NCBI RefSeq assembly: GCF_000732925.1
Contig: NZ_CP008953.1
Location: 6,138,001-6,202,000, forward strand
Origin: Amycolatopsis japonica
Lineage (GTDB): Bacteria; Actinomycetota; Actinomycetes; Mycobacteriales; Pseudonocardiaceae
Length of the DNA: 64,000 nt
Reading direction: 5' to 3'
Below are positions 1 through 8,138 of this stretch, piece by piece. Under the pieces are notes generated by a model. It ran no database searches. It was not told where the DNA came from and was given only the letters and a program-made list of their open reading frames with translations. Positions within the stretch are counted from its first letter, which is position 1. The number at the start of each line of letters is the position of its first letter. The translations under genes were made by a program, and so were the position numbers.

Positions 1-114
1 GGGGCCTCCCTCGAACGTGCTTCGCCTACCAGTCGCGACCTCGGCCCAGGGCGTAACAGGTTTGGCGCACTCATCTCCTCGTCGTGATCCGGGTGCAACC
101 TCTAGATTGGAGGC

Positions 115-894
115 ATGGTTTCCACCGCCGAGAAGGCCACGCGGCTGCAGGAGTTGCACGCCGCCCCCGAACTGCTGCTCGTCGTCAACGTCTGGGACGC
201 GATCACCGCGAAGGTCGTCGCCGAAACCCCCGGTACACAGGCGCTCGCCACGCCGAGCCACGGTATCGCCGCCGCCCGCGGCTATCCCGACGGCGAGGTG
301 ATCCCCCGCGACGAGATGATCTCCGAGGTCGCCCTGGTCGTCCGGGTGGCGGGCGATCTGCCGGTCACCGCCGACCTGGAAGCGGGTTACGGCGACCCGG
401 GCGGCACGGTCGCCCGCGCGATCGAGGTCGGCGCGGTCGGCTGCAACCTCGAAGACCAGATGAAACCGCTGGCCGAGTCCGTCAAGGCCGTCGAGGCCGC
501 GGTCGCCGCCGCCCAGTCCGCCGGGGTCGACTTCGTCCTCAACGCCCGCACCGACGCCTTCCTCCGGGCGGGCGACCGTGACCCCGAGGAGGTGCTTGCC
601 GACGCGATCGCCCGTGGCCGCGCGTATCTGGACGCGGGCGCGTCGAACGTCTTCGTGCCCGGCAAGCTCGACGAGAGCCAGGTCGGCAGGCTGGTCGAGG
701 CGCTGGGCGAGCGCAAGGTGAACCTGATCGGCGTCCCGGGTTCGATCCCGCTGGCCACCGCGCAGAAGCTCGGCGTCTCCCGCGTGTCCTACGGGCCGTT
801 CAGCCAGAACGTCGCGCTCACCGCGCTGGCGAAGCTCACCGAGGACGTCTACGCCGGCGGCGGTCTGCCCGCCGACATGCGCAAGCTGAACTGA
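115..894 (+). CDS. Isocitrate lyase/PEP mutase family protein
   Basis: The 259-residue protein matches the phosphoenolpyruvate mutase / isocitrate lyase superfamily, a TIM barrel that makes or breaks C-C or C-P bonds beside an oxyanion with Mg. Recognisable pieces are the N-terminal NVWDAITAKV, the TADLEAGYGD metal/substrate segment, the GCNLEDQ strand and the VLNARTDAF strand. It lacks the KKCGH catalytic loop of true isocitrate lyases, so it belongs to the short PEP-mutase-like group, often annotated as carboxyvinyl-carboxyphosphonate phosphorylmutase or oxaloacetate hydrolase-like. The exact substrate cannot be read from sequence. The ATG is preceded by TTGGAGG at 106-112. No phosphonate genes lie nearby. 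Confidence 0.85.
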   Translation: MVSTAEKATRLQELHAAPELLLVVNVWDAITAKVVAETPGTQALATPSHGIAAARGYPDGEVIPRDEMISEVALVVRVAGDLPVTADLEAGYGDPGGTVARAIEVGAVGCNLEDQMKPLAESVKAVEAAVAAAQSAGVDFVLNARTDAFLRAGDRDPEEVLADAIARGRAYLDAGASNVFVPGKLDESQVGRLVEALGERKVNLIGVPGSIPLATAQKLGVSRVSYGPFSQNVALTALAKLTEDVYAGGGLPADMRKLN

Positions 895-916
895 GCGGGC
901 CGGAGTCGGTCGAAGT

Positions 917-963
917 AGGGTCCCTTCCATGGTGCGCGGTGTCGGCCGGACGGAAGGGACCCT
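917..963. repeat. Inverted repeat enclosing a start codon
   Basis: AGGGTCCCTTCC (917-928) is repeated inverted as GGAAGGGACCCT (952-963). The ATG of the DUF2238 gene (929) is the first triplet of the loop. The hairpin begins 22 bases past the stop of the upstream gene, so it could act as its terminator, as a translational control hairpin, or both. The arms resemble the stem style of the other intergenic palindromes in this window. Confidence 0.6.
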
Positions 964-1543
964 GCTGGCAGGCGCGGTGCTCGCGGCACTCGTGGCGACC
1001 GGCGTCCAGGCGAAATCCCCCGGCACGTGGCTGTTGGAAGTCGTCTGGGTGCTGATCGGGTTGCCGCTGGTGGTGGCACTGCGCAAACGCTTTCCCTTGA
1101 CCCGTTTGCTGTGCTGGCTGCTGGTGCTGCACGCGTTCGTGCTGTGTTACGGCGGTCAGTACACCTACGCCGAGACGCCGGCCGGAGAGTGGTTCCAGGC
1201 CTGGATGGGCACTCAGCGGAACAACTACGACCGGTTCGCCCACTTCGTCCAGGGTTTCGTCCCCGCGGTCGCCGTCCGCGAGGTGCTGCTGCGACGGACG
1301 CCACTGCGCCCCGGCGGCTGGGTCGCGTTCCTGACCGTCTGTGTCTGCCTGTCGATCGCCGCCGGCTTCGAATTCGTGGAGTGGTCCAGCGCACTCCTCG
1401 CCGGTTCGGGCGCGGACGACTTCCTGGGCACCCAAGGGGATGTCTGGGACACCCAGTGGGACATGTTCCTCTGCCTGTGCGGCGCGGTGGTGTCCTTGCT
1501 GGTCTGGCGCAGGGTGCACGACCGGCAGCTCGACGGGCGATAG
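929..1543 (+). CDS. DUF2238 (YjdF-like) integral membrane protein
   Basis: The 204-residue protein has about five to six hydrophobic helices. Its conserved acidic/aromatic segments NNYDRFAHFVQGF, AAGFEFVEWSS and GDVWDTQWDM are typical of the DUF2238/YjdF inner-membrane family, whose biochemical role is unknown. The start at 929 lies in the loop of a 12-bp inverted repeat and has no clear ribosome site. The first dozen codons could be repeat-derived and the true start could be slightly downstream. The next plus-strand gene begins 42 bases after the stop, so co-transcription is possible. Confidence 0.75.
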   Translation: MVRGVGRTEGTLLAGAVLAALVATGVQAKSPGTWLLEVVWVLIGLPLVVALRKRFPLTRLLCWLLVLHAFVLCYGGQYTYAETPAGEWFQAWMGTQRNNYDRFAHFVQGFVPAVAVREVLLRRTPLRPGGWVAFLTVCVCLSIAAGFEFVEWSSALLAGSGADDFLGTQGDVWDTQWDMFLCLCGAVVSLLVWRRVHDRQLDGR

Positions 1544-1585
1544 CCGGGCCCGGGGGCTTCCGAGGCGGCAGATACGGTCGTCGTC

Positions 1586-2983
1586 ATGAATTTGCGAGCC
1601 GCGGCGGTGCGGCGTAAACCGGTCGCCGACCTGATCACCGAGGGTGATCACGGCACGCTGAAGCGTTCCCTCGGCCTCGGGCAGCTGACCATGCTCAGCA
1701 TCGGCGCGACGCTGGGCAGCGGGATCTTCGTCGTACTCGGTGAAGCGGTTCCCGTCGCGGGCCCCGCGGTCGTGCTGTCGTTCGTGCTGGCCGGTGTCAC
1801 CGCGCTGTTCTCGGCGCTCTCCTACGCCGAGCTGGCCGGGATGATCCCGGTGTCCGGTTCGTCCTACTCCTACGCGTACGCCACGCTCGGCGAACTGGTC
1901 GCTTGGGTCTGCGGCTGGTGTCTGGTGCTCGAGTACGGCGTCTCGGTGGCGTCGGTCGCCGTCGGCTGGGGGCAGTACCTCAACGAACTGCTGCGCCTGA
2001 CGTTCGGTTTCGCCATCCCCGACGCGTTGAGCCAGCCGCCGGGGTCGGGCGGGATCGTCAACGTCCCGGCCATCGTCGTCGTGCTGCTCGCCATGTTCCT
2101 GTTGTTGTCGGGTGCGAAGGAGAGCGCGCGGGCCAACGCGATCATGGTCGTGATCAAGGTCGGCACGCTGGTGCTGTTCTGCGCGATCGCGTTCTCGGCG
2201 GTGCGGGCGGCGAACTTCACCCCGTTCCTGCCGCTCGGCCTGGCCGGGCTGAGCGCGGGCGCCGCGAAACTCTTCTTCTCCTACATCGGTTTCGACGCCG
2301 CGTCCACGGCGGGCGAGGAGGCGAAGAACCCGCAGCGCGACCTGCCTCGGGCGATCCTGCTCTCGCTCGCCATCGTCACCGTGCTGTACTGCCTGGTCGC
2401 CGTGGCCGCGGTCGGCGCGTTGCCGTGGCAGGAGTTCGACGGCCAGGAGGCCGCGCTCTCGCATGTGCTCGGCGTCGTGGCGGACAACCCGTTGTGGGCC
2501 GGGCTGCTCGCGGTCGGCGCGATCGTGGCGATCTCCAGTGTGGTGCTGACCGTCCTCTACGGACAGACGCGCATCCTGTTCTCCATGTCGCGTGACGGCC
2601 TGGTGCCCGCCGCGCTGTCCAAAGTGGATCCCAAAAGCGGCACGCCCCGGATCAACACCCTCGTGGTCTCCGGTTTCGTCGCGGCGCTGGCCGCGTTCAT
2701 CCCGCTCGGGAAGCTGGCCGACGCCACCAGCATCGGCACGCTCTTCGCCTTCGGGCTGGTGAACGTCGCCGTCCTGCTGCTGCGACGGCGACAGCCGGAG
2801 GCACCGCGCTCGTTCCGGGTGCCGTTCTCCCCCGTCACGCCGATCCTCGGGGTGCTGTGCTGCGGCTACATGATGCTCAGCCTCGACGGCGCCACCTGGA
2901 TCGTCTTCGCCGGTTGGATGGCGCTCGGCCTGCTGATCTACTTCGGTTACAGCATGCGCCGATCCCGGCTGGCCGCGGAATAG
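1586..2983 (+). CDS. APC-family amino acid permease
   Basis: The 465-residue protein has about twelve transmembrane helices and belongs to the amino acid-polyamine-organocation (APC) superfamily, closest in style to the YhdG/cationic amino acid transporter branch. The TM1 unwound segment reads IGATLGSGIFVVLGE (near residues 39-53), the usual substrate-carboxylate binding loop. FFSYIGFDAASTAGEE in TM6-7 is also characteristic. It should import an amino acid or amine by proton symport or exchange; the substrate is not predictable. The ATG follows a weak upstream region. The gene shares its strand with the two genes before it. Confidence 0.88.
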   Translation: MNLRAAAVRRKPVADLITEGDHGTLKRSLGLGQLTMLSIGATLGSGIFVVLGEAVPVAGPAVVLSFVLAGVTALFSALSYAELAGMIPVSGSSYSYAYATLGELVAWVCGWCLVLEYGVSVASVAVGWGQYLNELLRLTFGFAIPDALSQPPGSGGIVNVPAIVVVLLAMFLLLSGAKESARANAIMVVIKVGTLVLFCAIAFSAVRAANFTPFLPLGLAGLSAGAAKLFFSYIGFDAASTAGEEAKNPQRDLPRAILLSLAIVTVLYCLVAVAAVGALPWQEFDGQEAALSHVLGVVADNPLWAGLLAVGAIVAISSVVLTVLYGQTRILFSMSRDGLVPAALSKVDPKSGTPRINTLVVSGFVAALAAFIPLGKLADATSIGTLFAFGLVNVAVLLLRRRQPEAPRSFRVPFSPVTPILGVLCCGYMMLSLDGATWIVFAGWMALGLLIYFGYSMRRSRLAAE

Positions 2984-3108
2984 CCCGTTCGCCGCCATAA
3001 TTCCTAGCCTGTCCAGCCGCAGTACGGGCCGGATCATTGAAGTTACGGTGATCGATAGGGGACACTTCCGTCCGACCACGGAAAACCCTACCGTGAACCG
3101 AGGAATTC

Positions 3109-4032
3109 ATGCGCCGAAATCGCATTACCGTGCTGACCGCGTGCCTCGTCCTGTCCCTCTCCCCATTCCCCGTGTCCGCCGCCGCGCAAGAGACGGCGGC
3201 CCCCTTCTGTTATGAAGAACCCGTCCAGCCGAAAGCCGATGTAAGTGACATAAAGGCCGGTTTCCAGTCCACGAAGTGGCTTCAGACGATCCAGGCCGTG
3301 TACAAGCGGCGCTGGCCCAGCGGCGAAGGCCTCGCGATCGCCCAGGCCAAGGACAAGTACTTCAGCCAGTTCGTGAACAAGACCAGTTTCAACGCGCTCG
3401 CCGAGTCCCTGATGGTGGCGATCCACGAAGAGACCCACATGTGGGATCTGGATCCTTCGAGAACCTCTTGGGACGTCTATGTCTCCGCCTGGATCGACGC
3501 TTCCCGCAAGGCGATGAAGGTCCCGATCCACGGCGGATTCCCGCGCCGCGAAATACTCCCGCTGATCACGGACGATCTCACGCGGTCGATGGACGACATC
3601 TACCTGCGCGACCAGCAGCAGGGGTCCTACCGGATCCAAGGTGTCATCGCGGAACTCAACGCCGGGCTCATGGGATTGCCCGCGGCGACCGTCGTCGCCG
3701 AGTACATCCAAGGAGTGGGCGCGAGCAATTCCCGCGACATCGCGGCCACGAACATGCGCTACCTCCAGCTGTACCTGCGCGTCGCCAAGACGAAGCATCC
3801 CGATTACTGGGCCAAGATCAAGGCACAGCCCGAATTACGCGAATTCGTGCTCATCGAGTTCCTTCGGACGGCCTACTGGCTGGATCAATCCGCGCCCCAT
3901 GCCGCCAGACTCGGCAGTGCGGACGTGGCCAAGATCGTCGCCAAGAACTACGCCCCCGAGAACATCGCGATCATCGAGGAGTTCACCGGCGCCAAGGTGA
4001 ACACCGGCACGGCCAGGAACTGCACGGTCTGA
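3109..4032 (+). CDS. Secreted HEXXH-motif protein, unknown family
   Basis: This 307-residue protein starts with a clear Sec signal peptide (MRRN, hydrophobic core, cleavage probably near VSAAAQE). The mature part contains HEETH at residues 106-110 and, later, IAELNAG with Glu182. That arrangement of HEXXH plus a downstream helix Glu resembles zinc metallopeptidases of the gluzincin type. I do not recognise the family and no propeptide or other domain is evident, so protease activity is inference. The ATG at 3109 follows GAGGAAT. A strong hairpin lies just after the stop at 4042-4078. The gene is monocistronic, flanked by a convergent gene. Confidence 0.65.
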   Translation: MRRNRITVLTACLVLSLSPFPVSAAAQETAAPFCYEEPVQPKADVSDIKAGFQSTKWLQTIQAVYKRRWPSGEGLAIAQAKDKYFSQFVNKTSFNALAESLMVAIHEETHMWDLDPSRTSWDVYVSAWIDASRKAMKVPIHGGFPRREILPLITDDLTRSMDDIYLRDQQQGSYRIQGVIAELNAGLMGLPAATVVAEYIQGVGASNSRDIAATNMRYLQLYLRVAKTKHPDYWAKIKAQPELREFVLIEFLRTAYWLDQSAPHAARLGSADVAKIVAKNYAPENIAIIEEFTGAKVNTGTARNCTV

Positions 4033-4041
4033 CGCCGCACC

Positions 4042-4078
4042 CGGCTCGCCGGTGACGGGGCCCGTCACCGGCGAGCCG
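4042..4078. terminator. 18-bp hairpin between convergent genes
   Basis: A perfect 18-bp inverted repeat (4042-4059 and 4061-4078, one base between) sits 9 bases after the stop of the secreted protein and just before the stop of the convergent SnoaL-like gene. It likely works as a bidirectional terminator, though no U-tract is present, as is common in actinobacteria. A second outer pair (GACGCC 4031 / GGCGTC 4081) could extend it. Confidence 0.7.
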
Positions 4079-4084
4079 CCGGCG

Positions 4085-4438
4085 TCACGGCACGAACACC
4101 GGCTGGTCCAGCGCCCACAGCCAGGAGCCGTCCGGCTGACGGCGGGCGACCTCGACGGTCATCTCACCGGTGGTCAGCGTGGACGCGGTGAGCGCGAGGT
4201 CCCCGCTCACCAGCGCCGGGTGCTGCCTGCCCGGCAGGAGTTCCGGCGCGGCCGCGACGAACTCCTCGTACACCTTGCGGATCTCCGCGTGGCCGGTCGC
4301 GACGTTGCCCGGCGGGAACGCCAGCACCGCGTCCGGTTCGTACAACGCCACCAGCCCGTCGACATCGCCCGCGTTGCCTCGTTCGATGAAGAATCTGCCC
4401 AGATCGTTCGGCTCGGTGGCCGCAGTCCTGCTTGTCAT
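4085..4438 (-). CDS. SnoaL-like/NTF2-fold protein
   Basis: The 117-residue single-domain protein has the SnoaL/DUF4440 pattern. An N-terminal helix leads into GNAGDVDGLVALYEPDAVLAFP, followed by a conserved ATGHAEIRKVYEEF segment and a C-terminal curved sheet ending SWLWALDQPVF. Such cone-shaped NTF2-like folds serve as small isomerases, hydrolases or ligand binders; no activity can be assigned. It diverges from the WYL regulator at 4501 across a palindromic operator, so it is very probably that regulator's target. The start at 4438 is the first in-frame ATG after the shared promoter region. Confidence 0.75.
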   Translation of the reverse strand: MTSRTAATEPNDLGRFFIERGNAGDVDGLVALYEPDAVLAFPPGNVATGHAEIRKVYEEFVAAAPELLPGRQHPALVSGDLALTASTLTTGEMTVEVARRQPDGSWLWALDQPVFVP

Positions 4439-4456
4439 GGGGATGAGCTTCGCAGC

Positions 4457-4485
4457 GAATACACGACATCCTGTGTCGTGTATTC
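4457..4485. promoter_or_regulatory. Palindromic operator in divergent promoter
   Basis: GAATACACGACA (4457-4468) and TGTCGTGTATTC (4474-4485) form a perfect 12-bp inverted repeat with a 5-base spacer, exactly between the divergent SnoaL-like gene and the WYL regulator. It is placed to be the autoregulatory site of that regulator. A TAGGGT hexamer at 4489-4494, six bases before the regulator ATG, may be a -10 box, which would make the mRNA leaderless. Confidence 0.65.
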
Positions 4486-4500
4486 CGCTAGGGTTTTCGC

Positions 4501-5466
4501 ATGCGCGCCGACCGGCTGGTCTCCCTGGTGTTGCTGTTGCGGCACCGGGGCAGGCTGTCCGCGACCACGCTCGCCCGCGAGCTGGAGGTCTCCACCCGCA
4601 CCGTGCTGCGCGACATCGAGGCGTTGTCGGCGGCGGGTGTCCCGGTGTACGCCGAACGCGGCAGGCACGGCGGTTTCGCGCTGCTGCCCGGTTTCCAGAC
4701 GGAACTCACCGGGCTGAACCACGACGAGGCGCTCGCGCTGCTGATCGCCGGGTCGCGGCGTGGCGCGCAGGCGTTCGGCCTCGGTTCCGCGCTCGCGTCG
4801 GCCATGCTCAAGGTGATCGACGCGCTGCCGGAGGGCCAGCGGGACACCGCGGCGGGCGCGGCCCGGCGCCTGCTCATCGACCCGGAGACCGATCTCCTCT
4901 CGCGCCGGGTGGCCGGCGAGGAGGTGTCCGACGCCATCGTCGCCGAGGTCCGGCGCGCGGTGTTCTCCGGGCACAAGCTGCGCATCCACTACGCGGCCTC
5001 GGGTCAGGCGGCTCGCTGGCGCACGGTGGATCCGATCGGCCTGGTCACCGTCCGGGATCAGGGTTATCTGCTGGCCACGAGAGCAGGCGAGGACCGTACT
5101 TACCGGCTGTCCCGGCTGCGGGCCGCCGAAGAACTCCCCGAACCCGCGGAGCGACCGGAGCGCGTCGATCTGGACCGGACCTGGCAGGAACGCAGCACGA
5201 GGTTCCGGACCGGCGGGGACCAGGTCGCGGTCGAGCTGCGGGTGGATCCGGCACGGCGGGACCAGCTGGTGGGCACCGCGCTGGCGGTCCTCGCGGAGGA
5301 AACCGACGAGGACGGCAGGCTGCGGCTGGAGGTGACGTTCCAGGACGCGCGGCACGCCGAATGGGCGCTGTGGAACCTCGCCGCGGACGCGGAAGCCCTT
5401 GCCCCGCCTTGGTTACGCGATTCCTTGCGGGACAGGGCGGCGGCGATCACGGCCCGCTACCCGTGA
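4501..5466 (+). CDS. YafY-type HTH-WYL transcriptional regulator
   Basis: The 321-residue protein has an N-terminal winged helix (HTH_11, about residues 5-60: LRHRGRLSATTLARELEVSTRTVLRDIEALSAAGVPV) and a central-to-C-terminal WYL ligand-sensing region (about 140-230) with the related WCX tail. WYL regulators sense small or nucleic-acid-like ligands and usually repress or activate a neighbouring gene. The divergent SnoaL-like gene is the natural target through the 4457-4485 palindrome. The ATG at 4501 follows a possible -10 box by six bases and there is no ribosome site, so translation may be leaderless. Confidence 0.88.
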   Translation: MRADRLVSLVLLLRHRGRLSATTLARELEVSTRTVLRDIEALSAAGVPVYAERGRHGGFALLPGFQTELTGLNHDEALALLIAGSRRGAQAFGLGSALASAMLKVIDALPEGQRDTAAGAARRLLIDPETDLLSRRVAGEEVSDAIVAEVRRAVFSGHKLRIHYAASGQAARWRTVDPIGLVTVRDQGYLLATRAGEDRTYRLSRLRAAEELPEPAERPERVDLDRTWQERSTRFRTGGDQVAVELRVDPARRDQLVGTALAVLAEETDEDGRLRLEVTFQDARHAEWALWNLAADAEALAPPWLRDSLRDRAAAITARYP

Positions 5467-5479
5467 GACAAAAGTCAAG

Positions 5480-5513
5480 TTGAGCCCGCAGGTCGGGGCG
5501 GGATAATCCGATC
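5480..5513 (+). promoter_or_regulatory. Sigma70-like promoter of a leaderless mRNA
   Basis: TTGAGC (5480-5485) and GATAAT (5502-5507) are separated by 16 bases and match housekeeping -35/-10 boxes well. The ATG of the next gene begins 7 bases after the -10, where transcription would start, and no ribosome-binding site intervenes. The transcript is therefore expected to be leaderless. Confidence 0.65.
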
Positions 5514-7877
5514 ATGACGAACGCCGCCCCGGGCCGGGCAGCCACGAGTTTCCGCGTGCTGCTGAAGGGTTACCGCGTCCGCGCCGACCTCACACAGGAG
5601 GAGCTCGCCGAGGGATCCGGGGTGAGCGTCCGCGCCATCAGCGACATGGAGCGGGGGATCGCGAAAAGCCCGCAACGCCGGACGATCGAAGCACTCGCCG
5701 CGCCGCTGTCCTTGACCGACGAAGAGCTGACCGGCCTGCAGAAGGCCGCGAGGCGGGGCCGGGCCCCCTCCCCCGGCATCCCCAAGACCCACCTGATCGG
5801 CGTCCTCCCGGCGGACGTCGACGACCTCACCGGACGCGAGAGCGATCTCGACGCGTTGCGTGCCCTTTCCGCGGATCTGTGCGACGGACGACGCCGGGCG
5901 GGACGGGTCGCGATCCTGAGCGGACCGCCCGGGACCGGCAAGACCACCCTCGCGGTCCGCGTGGCGCACAACCTCGCCGAGGAGTTCCCCGACGGCAGGC
6001 TTTTCCTGAAGCTGCGCGGCATGTCCGCCGAACCGGCGAACCCGGCGGACGTGCTGCACCTGATCCTGCGTTCGCTGGGTGTCGACGCCGTGCGCATCCC
6101 CGCCGATCCGGAAGACCGCGCGGGCCTGTGCCGGTCGCTCCTGCGGGATCGGGCCGTCCTGATCGTCTTGGACGACGCGGCCGACGAAGCCCAGGTCCGC
6201 CCGCTGCTGGTCGGCGGACCGCGATGTCTCACCCTGGTCACCGGACGTCAGATGCTGGTGGGGCTGGAATGCGCGAGCAGGCTCCCCCTCGACGTCTTCG
6301 GCGAGCACGACGCGGTCGCCCTGCTGTCGGCCGTCATCGGGGCGGACCGCGTCGCGCGTGAACGGCAAGCGGCACTCGAACTGGTCGAATTGTGCGGCAG
6401 GCTGCCGCTGGCGCTGCGGATCGCGGGCAACCGGCTGGCGAGCCGTCCGACGTGGCCGCTGTCGCGTCTGGTGGACCAACTGCGCGGCCGGCGGCTGACC
6501 ACTCTGACAGCGGGCGATCTCTGCGTGCGCAGCGTGTTCGAACTGTCGTACCGCCAGCTCAGCCCGAACGCCGCCATGATGTTCCGGCGGCTGTCGCTCG
6601 TCCCGGCCGCGGATTTCCCGGTGGGCGCCGCGATGACGCTCGTCGAAGCCTCCGACGAGGACGACGCCGCCGTCTTCCTGGAGGAACTGGCCGACGCGAG
6701 CCTGCTGCAGACGTCTCAGGAGAACGGGCGATACCAGTTCCACGACCTCCTGCGGGTCTTCGCGACCGAACGGCTCGCCCGGGAGGAATCCCCCGAAGTC
6801 GTCGCCTCGGCGGAAAAGCGGCTGAGCGACTGGCTGGTGCGCACCGCGACGGCGGCGGGCCGCTACTTCCACCCGACCGACGGGGTCAGCCCGCTCCCGG
6901 TCGCCACGCCGTCGTTCGGTGACCACACCGGCGCGGGCAGATGGCTCGAAGTCGAGCTGAAGAACTGGCTCGCCGCGGTCAAAACCGTCGCCGCACGCGG
7001 TGACCATCGGCCGGTCCTCGACCTCGCCGAGTCGATGCACTGGTATTCGGAGATCGGCGGGACCGCGAGCGTCTGGTACGACGTGTTCGGGCTCGCGGTG
7101 AACTCGGCCATCGCGCTCGGCAGTAAACGGGACGAGGCGGTGCACCGGAACTATCTGTCCTGGGTGCAGGCTTCGCTGCACGACCGCGCGGAAGAGTCGA
7201 TCCGGATGGCCCGGCTGGCGTGGGACGCCGCAGTGGAGGCGGGCGACCGGCGCGAACAGGGCTGGGCGCGGGTATACCTGACGAGCGCCCATGCCCGCGA
7301 CGCCGACGCCACGACGTCACCGAAGCTCTTCGACGAGGCGGCGCGTCTGTTCGAGGAGGCCGGCTACCCGCTCGGAGTCCACGTGGCGCGGACGATGCGG
7401 GCTTCGTACTGGTACCGGAACGGCCGGTTCGCCGACGCCGCCCAGGAGTTCGACGCCTGCGTCCGCTACTTCGCGCAGGAGCACGGCGGCACGCGGACCC
7501 CGGTGGACGACACCAACTACGCGTACGTGCTGCTGCGTTCGGCGCAGAACCTGGCCGCGCTCGACGCGCCCGATCGGGCGCTCACCCAAGGCGAAACGGC
7601 GCTCGCCCTGTTCCGACGGCACGGAGCCGCCATGGGCCAGGCTCGCGCGCTGCAGGAGACGGGACGGTTCCTGCGCCGTCAGGGCGACCACGCGAACGCG
7701 CACCGCCGCCTGTCCGAGGCCGAGGAACTCTACGAACGCATCGGGCTGACACAGGCCCAGATCGACACACTCGGCGAACGAGCGGCTCTGGCCGACGAGA
7801 GGGGCGATCCGGCGTCGGCACGCGCGGACCGGGAACGTGCTCGTGGTCTCGGTGATCGGCTCGGCGGGGTCCCGTGA
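5514..7877 (+). CDS. XRE-HTH / NB-ARC / TPR transcriptional regulator
   Basis: The 787-residue STAND-type regulator begins with a helix-turn-helix of the XRE class (about residues 12-70: RVRADLTQEELAEGSGVSVRAISDMERG). An NB-ARC ATPase follows, with P-loop GPPGTGKT at 137-144, Walker B VLIVLDDAAD and a PLALRIAG motif. The C-terminal half (from about 480) is helical TPR-like sequence. Relatives regulate secondary metabolism or stress responses in actinomycetes. They are thought to be ATP-driven switches, with the TPR part sensing an unknown signal. The promoter suggests a leaderless mRNA. No adjacent target is obvious; a hairpin at 7920-7947 follows the stop. Confidence 0.88.
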   Translation: MTNAAPGRAATSFRVLLKGYRVRADLTQEELAEGSGVSVRAISDMERGIAKSPQRRTIEALAAPLSLTDEELTGLQKAARRGRAPSPGIPKTHLIGVLPADVDDLTGRESDLDALRALSADLCDGRRRAGRVAILSGPPGTGKTTLAVRVAHNLAEEFPDGRLFLKLRGMSAEPANPADVLHLILRSLGVDAVRIPADPEDRAGLCRSLLRDRAVLIVLDDAADEAQVRPLLVGGPRCLTLVTGRQMLVGLECASRLPLDVFGEHDAVALLSAVIGADRVARERQAALELVELCGRLPLALRIAGNRLASRPTWPLSRLVDQLRGRRLTTLTAGDLCVRSVFELSYRQLSPNAAMMFRRLSLVPAADFPVGAAMTLVEASDEDDAAVFLEELADASLLQTSQENGRYQFHDLLRVFATERLAREESPEVVASAEKRLSDWLVRTATAAGRYFHPTDGVSPLPVATPSFGDHTGAGRWLEVELKNWLAAVKTVAARGDHRPVLDLAESMHWYSEIGGTASVWYDVFGLAVNSAIALGSKRDEAVHRNYLSWVQASLHDRAEESIRMARLAWDAAVEAGDRREQGWARVYLTSAHARDADATTSPKLFDEAARLFEEAGYPLGVHVARTMRASYWYRNGRFADAAQEFDACVRYFAQEHGGTRTPVDDTNYAYVLLRSAQNLAALDAPDRALTQGETALALFRRHGAAMGQARALQETGRFLRRQGDHANAHRRLSEAEELYERIGLTQAQIDTLGERAALADERGDPASARADRERARGLGDRLGGVP

Positions 7878-7919
7878 GGTTTGGCACGCCGTGGCCGGAT
7901 CGTTGGTTCCGGCTCGGAG

Positions 7920-7947
7920 CCCGATGGCCGTGTCCGGGGCCATCGGG
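7920..7947 (+). terminator. Hairpin after the NB-ARC gene
   Basis: CCCGATGGCC (7920-7929) and GGCCATCGGG (7938-7947) form a 10-bp perfect stem with an 8-base loop, 43 bases past the stop codon. There is no U-tract. The remaining sequence up to 8138 holds no convincing gene and should contain the promoter of the GNAT gene. Confidence 0.45.
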
Positions 7948-8138
7948 TCCGCGTCGCCGCTGAACGGCCAGCATAAACGTAGGCCGGTGTGCGGGGCGGG
8001 GACCAGGCAGGTTTTCCGGCAGAACCGGGTGGGGATTTCTGCTGGTTTCGGGGTCAGCCCGGCAGCGGATGTCAGGTCGACTGCTTCGCGGATTCTCACT
8101 GCCTGACAGATGATGTTCCGAGCGCGATACTGGCCTTC

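Noticed and set aside
836..3079. Long minus-strand open frame opposite three plus-strand genes
   Set aside because: Arg/His/Gln-rich composition and no homology; the opposite strand carries three clear protein families.
7878..8138. Small open frames between the NB-ARC and GNAT genes
   Set aside because: They have no ribosome site or homology, and one overlaps a hairpin; treated as non-coding.
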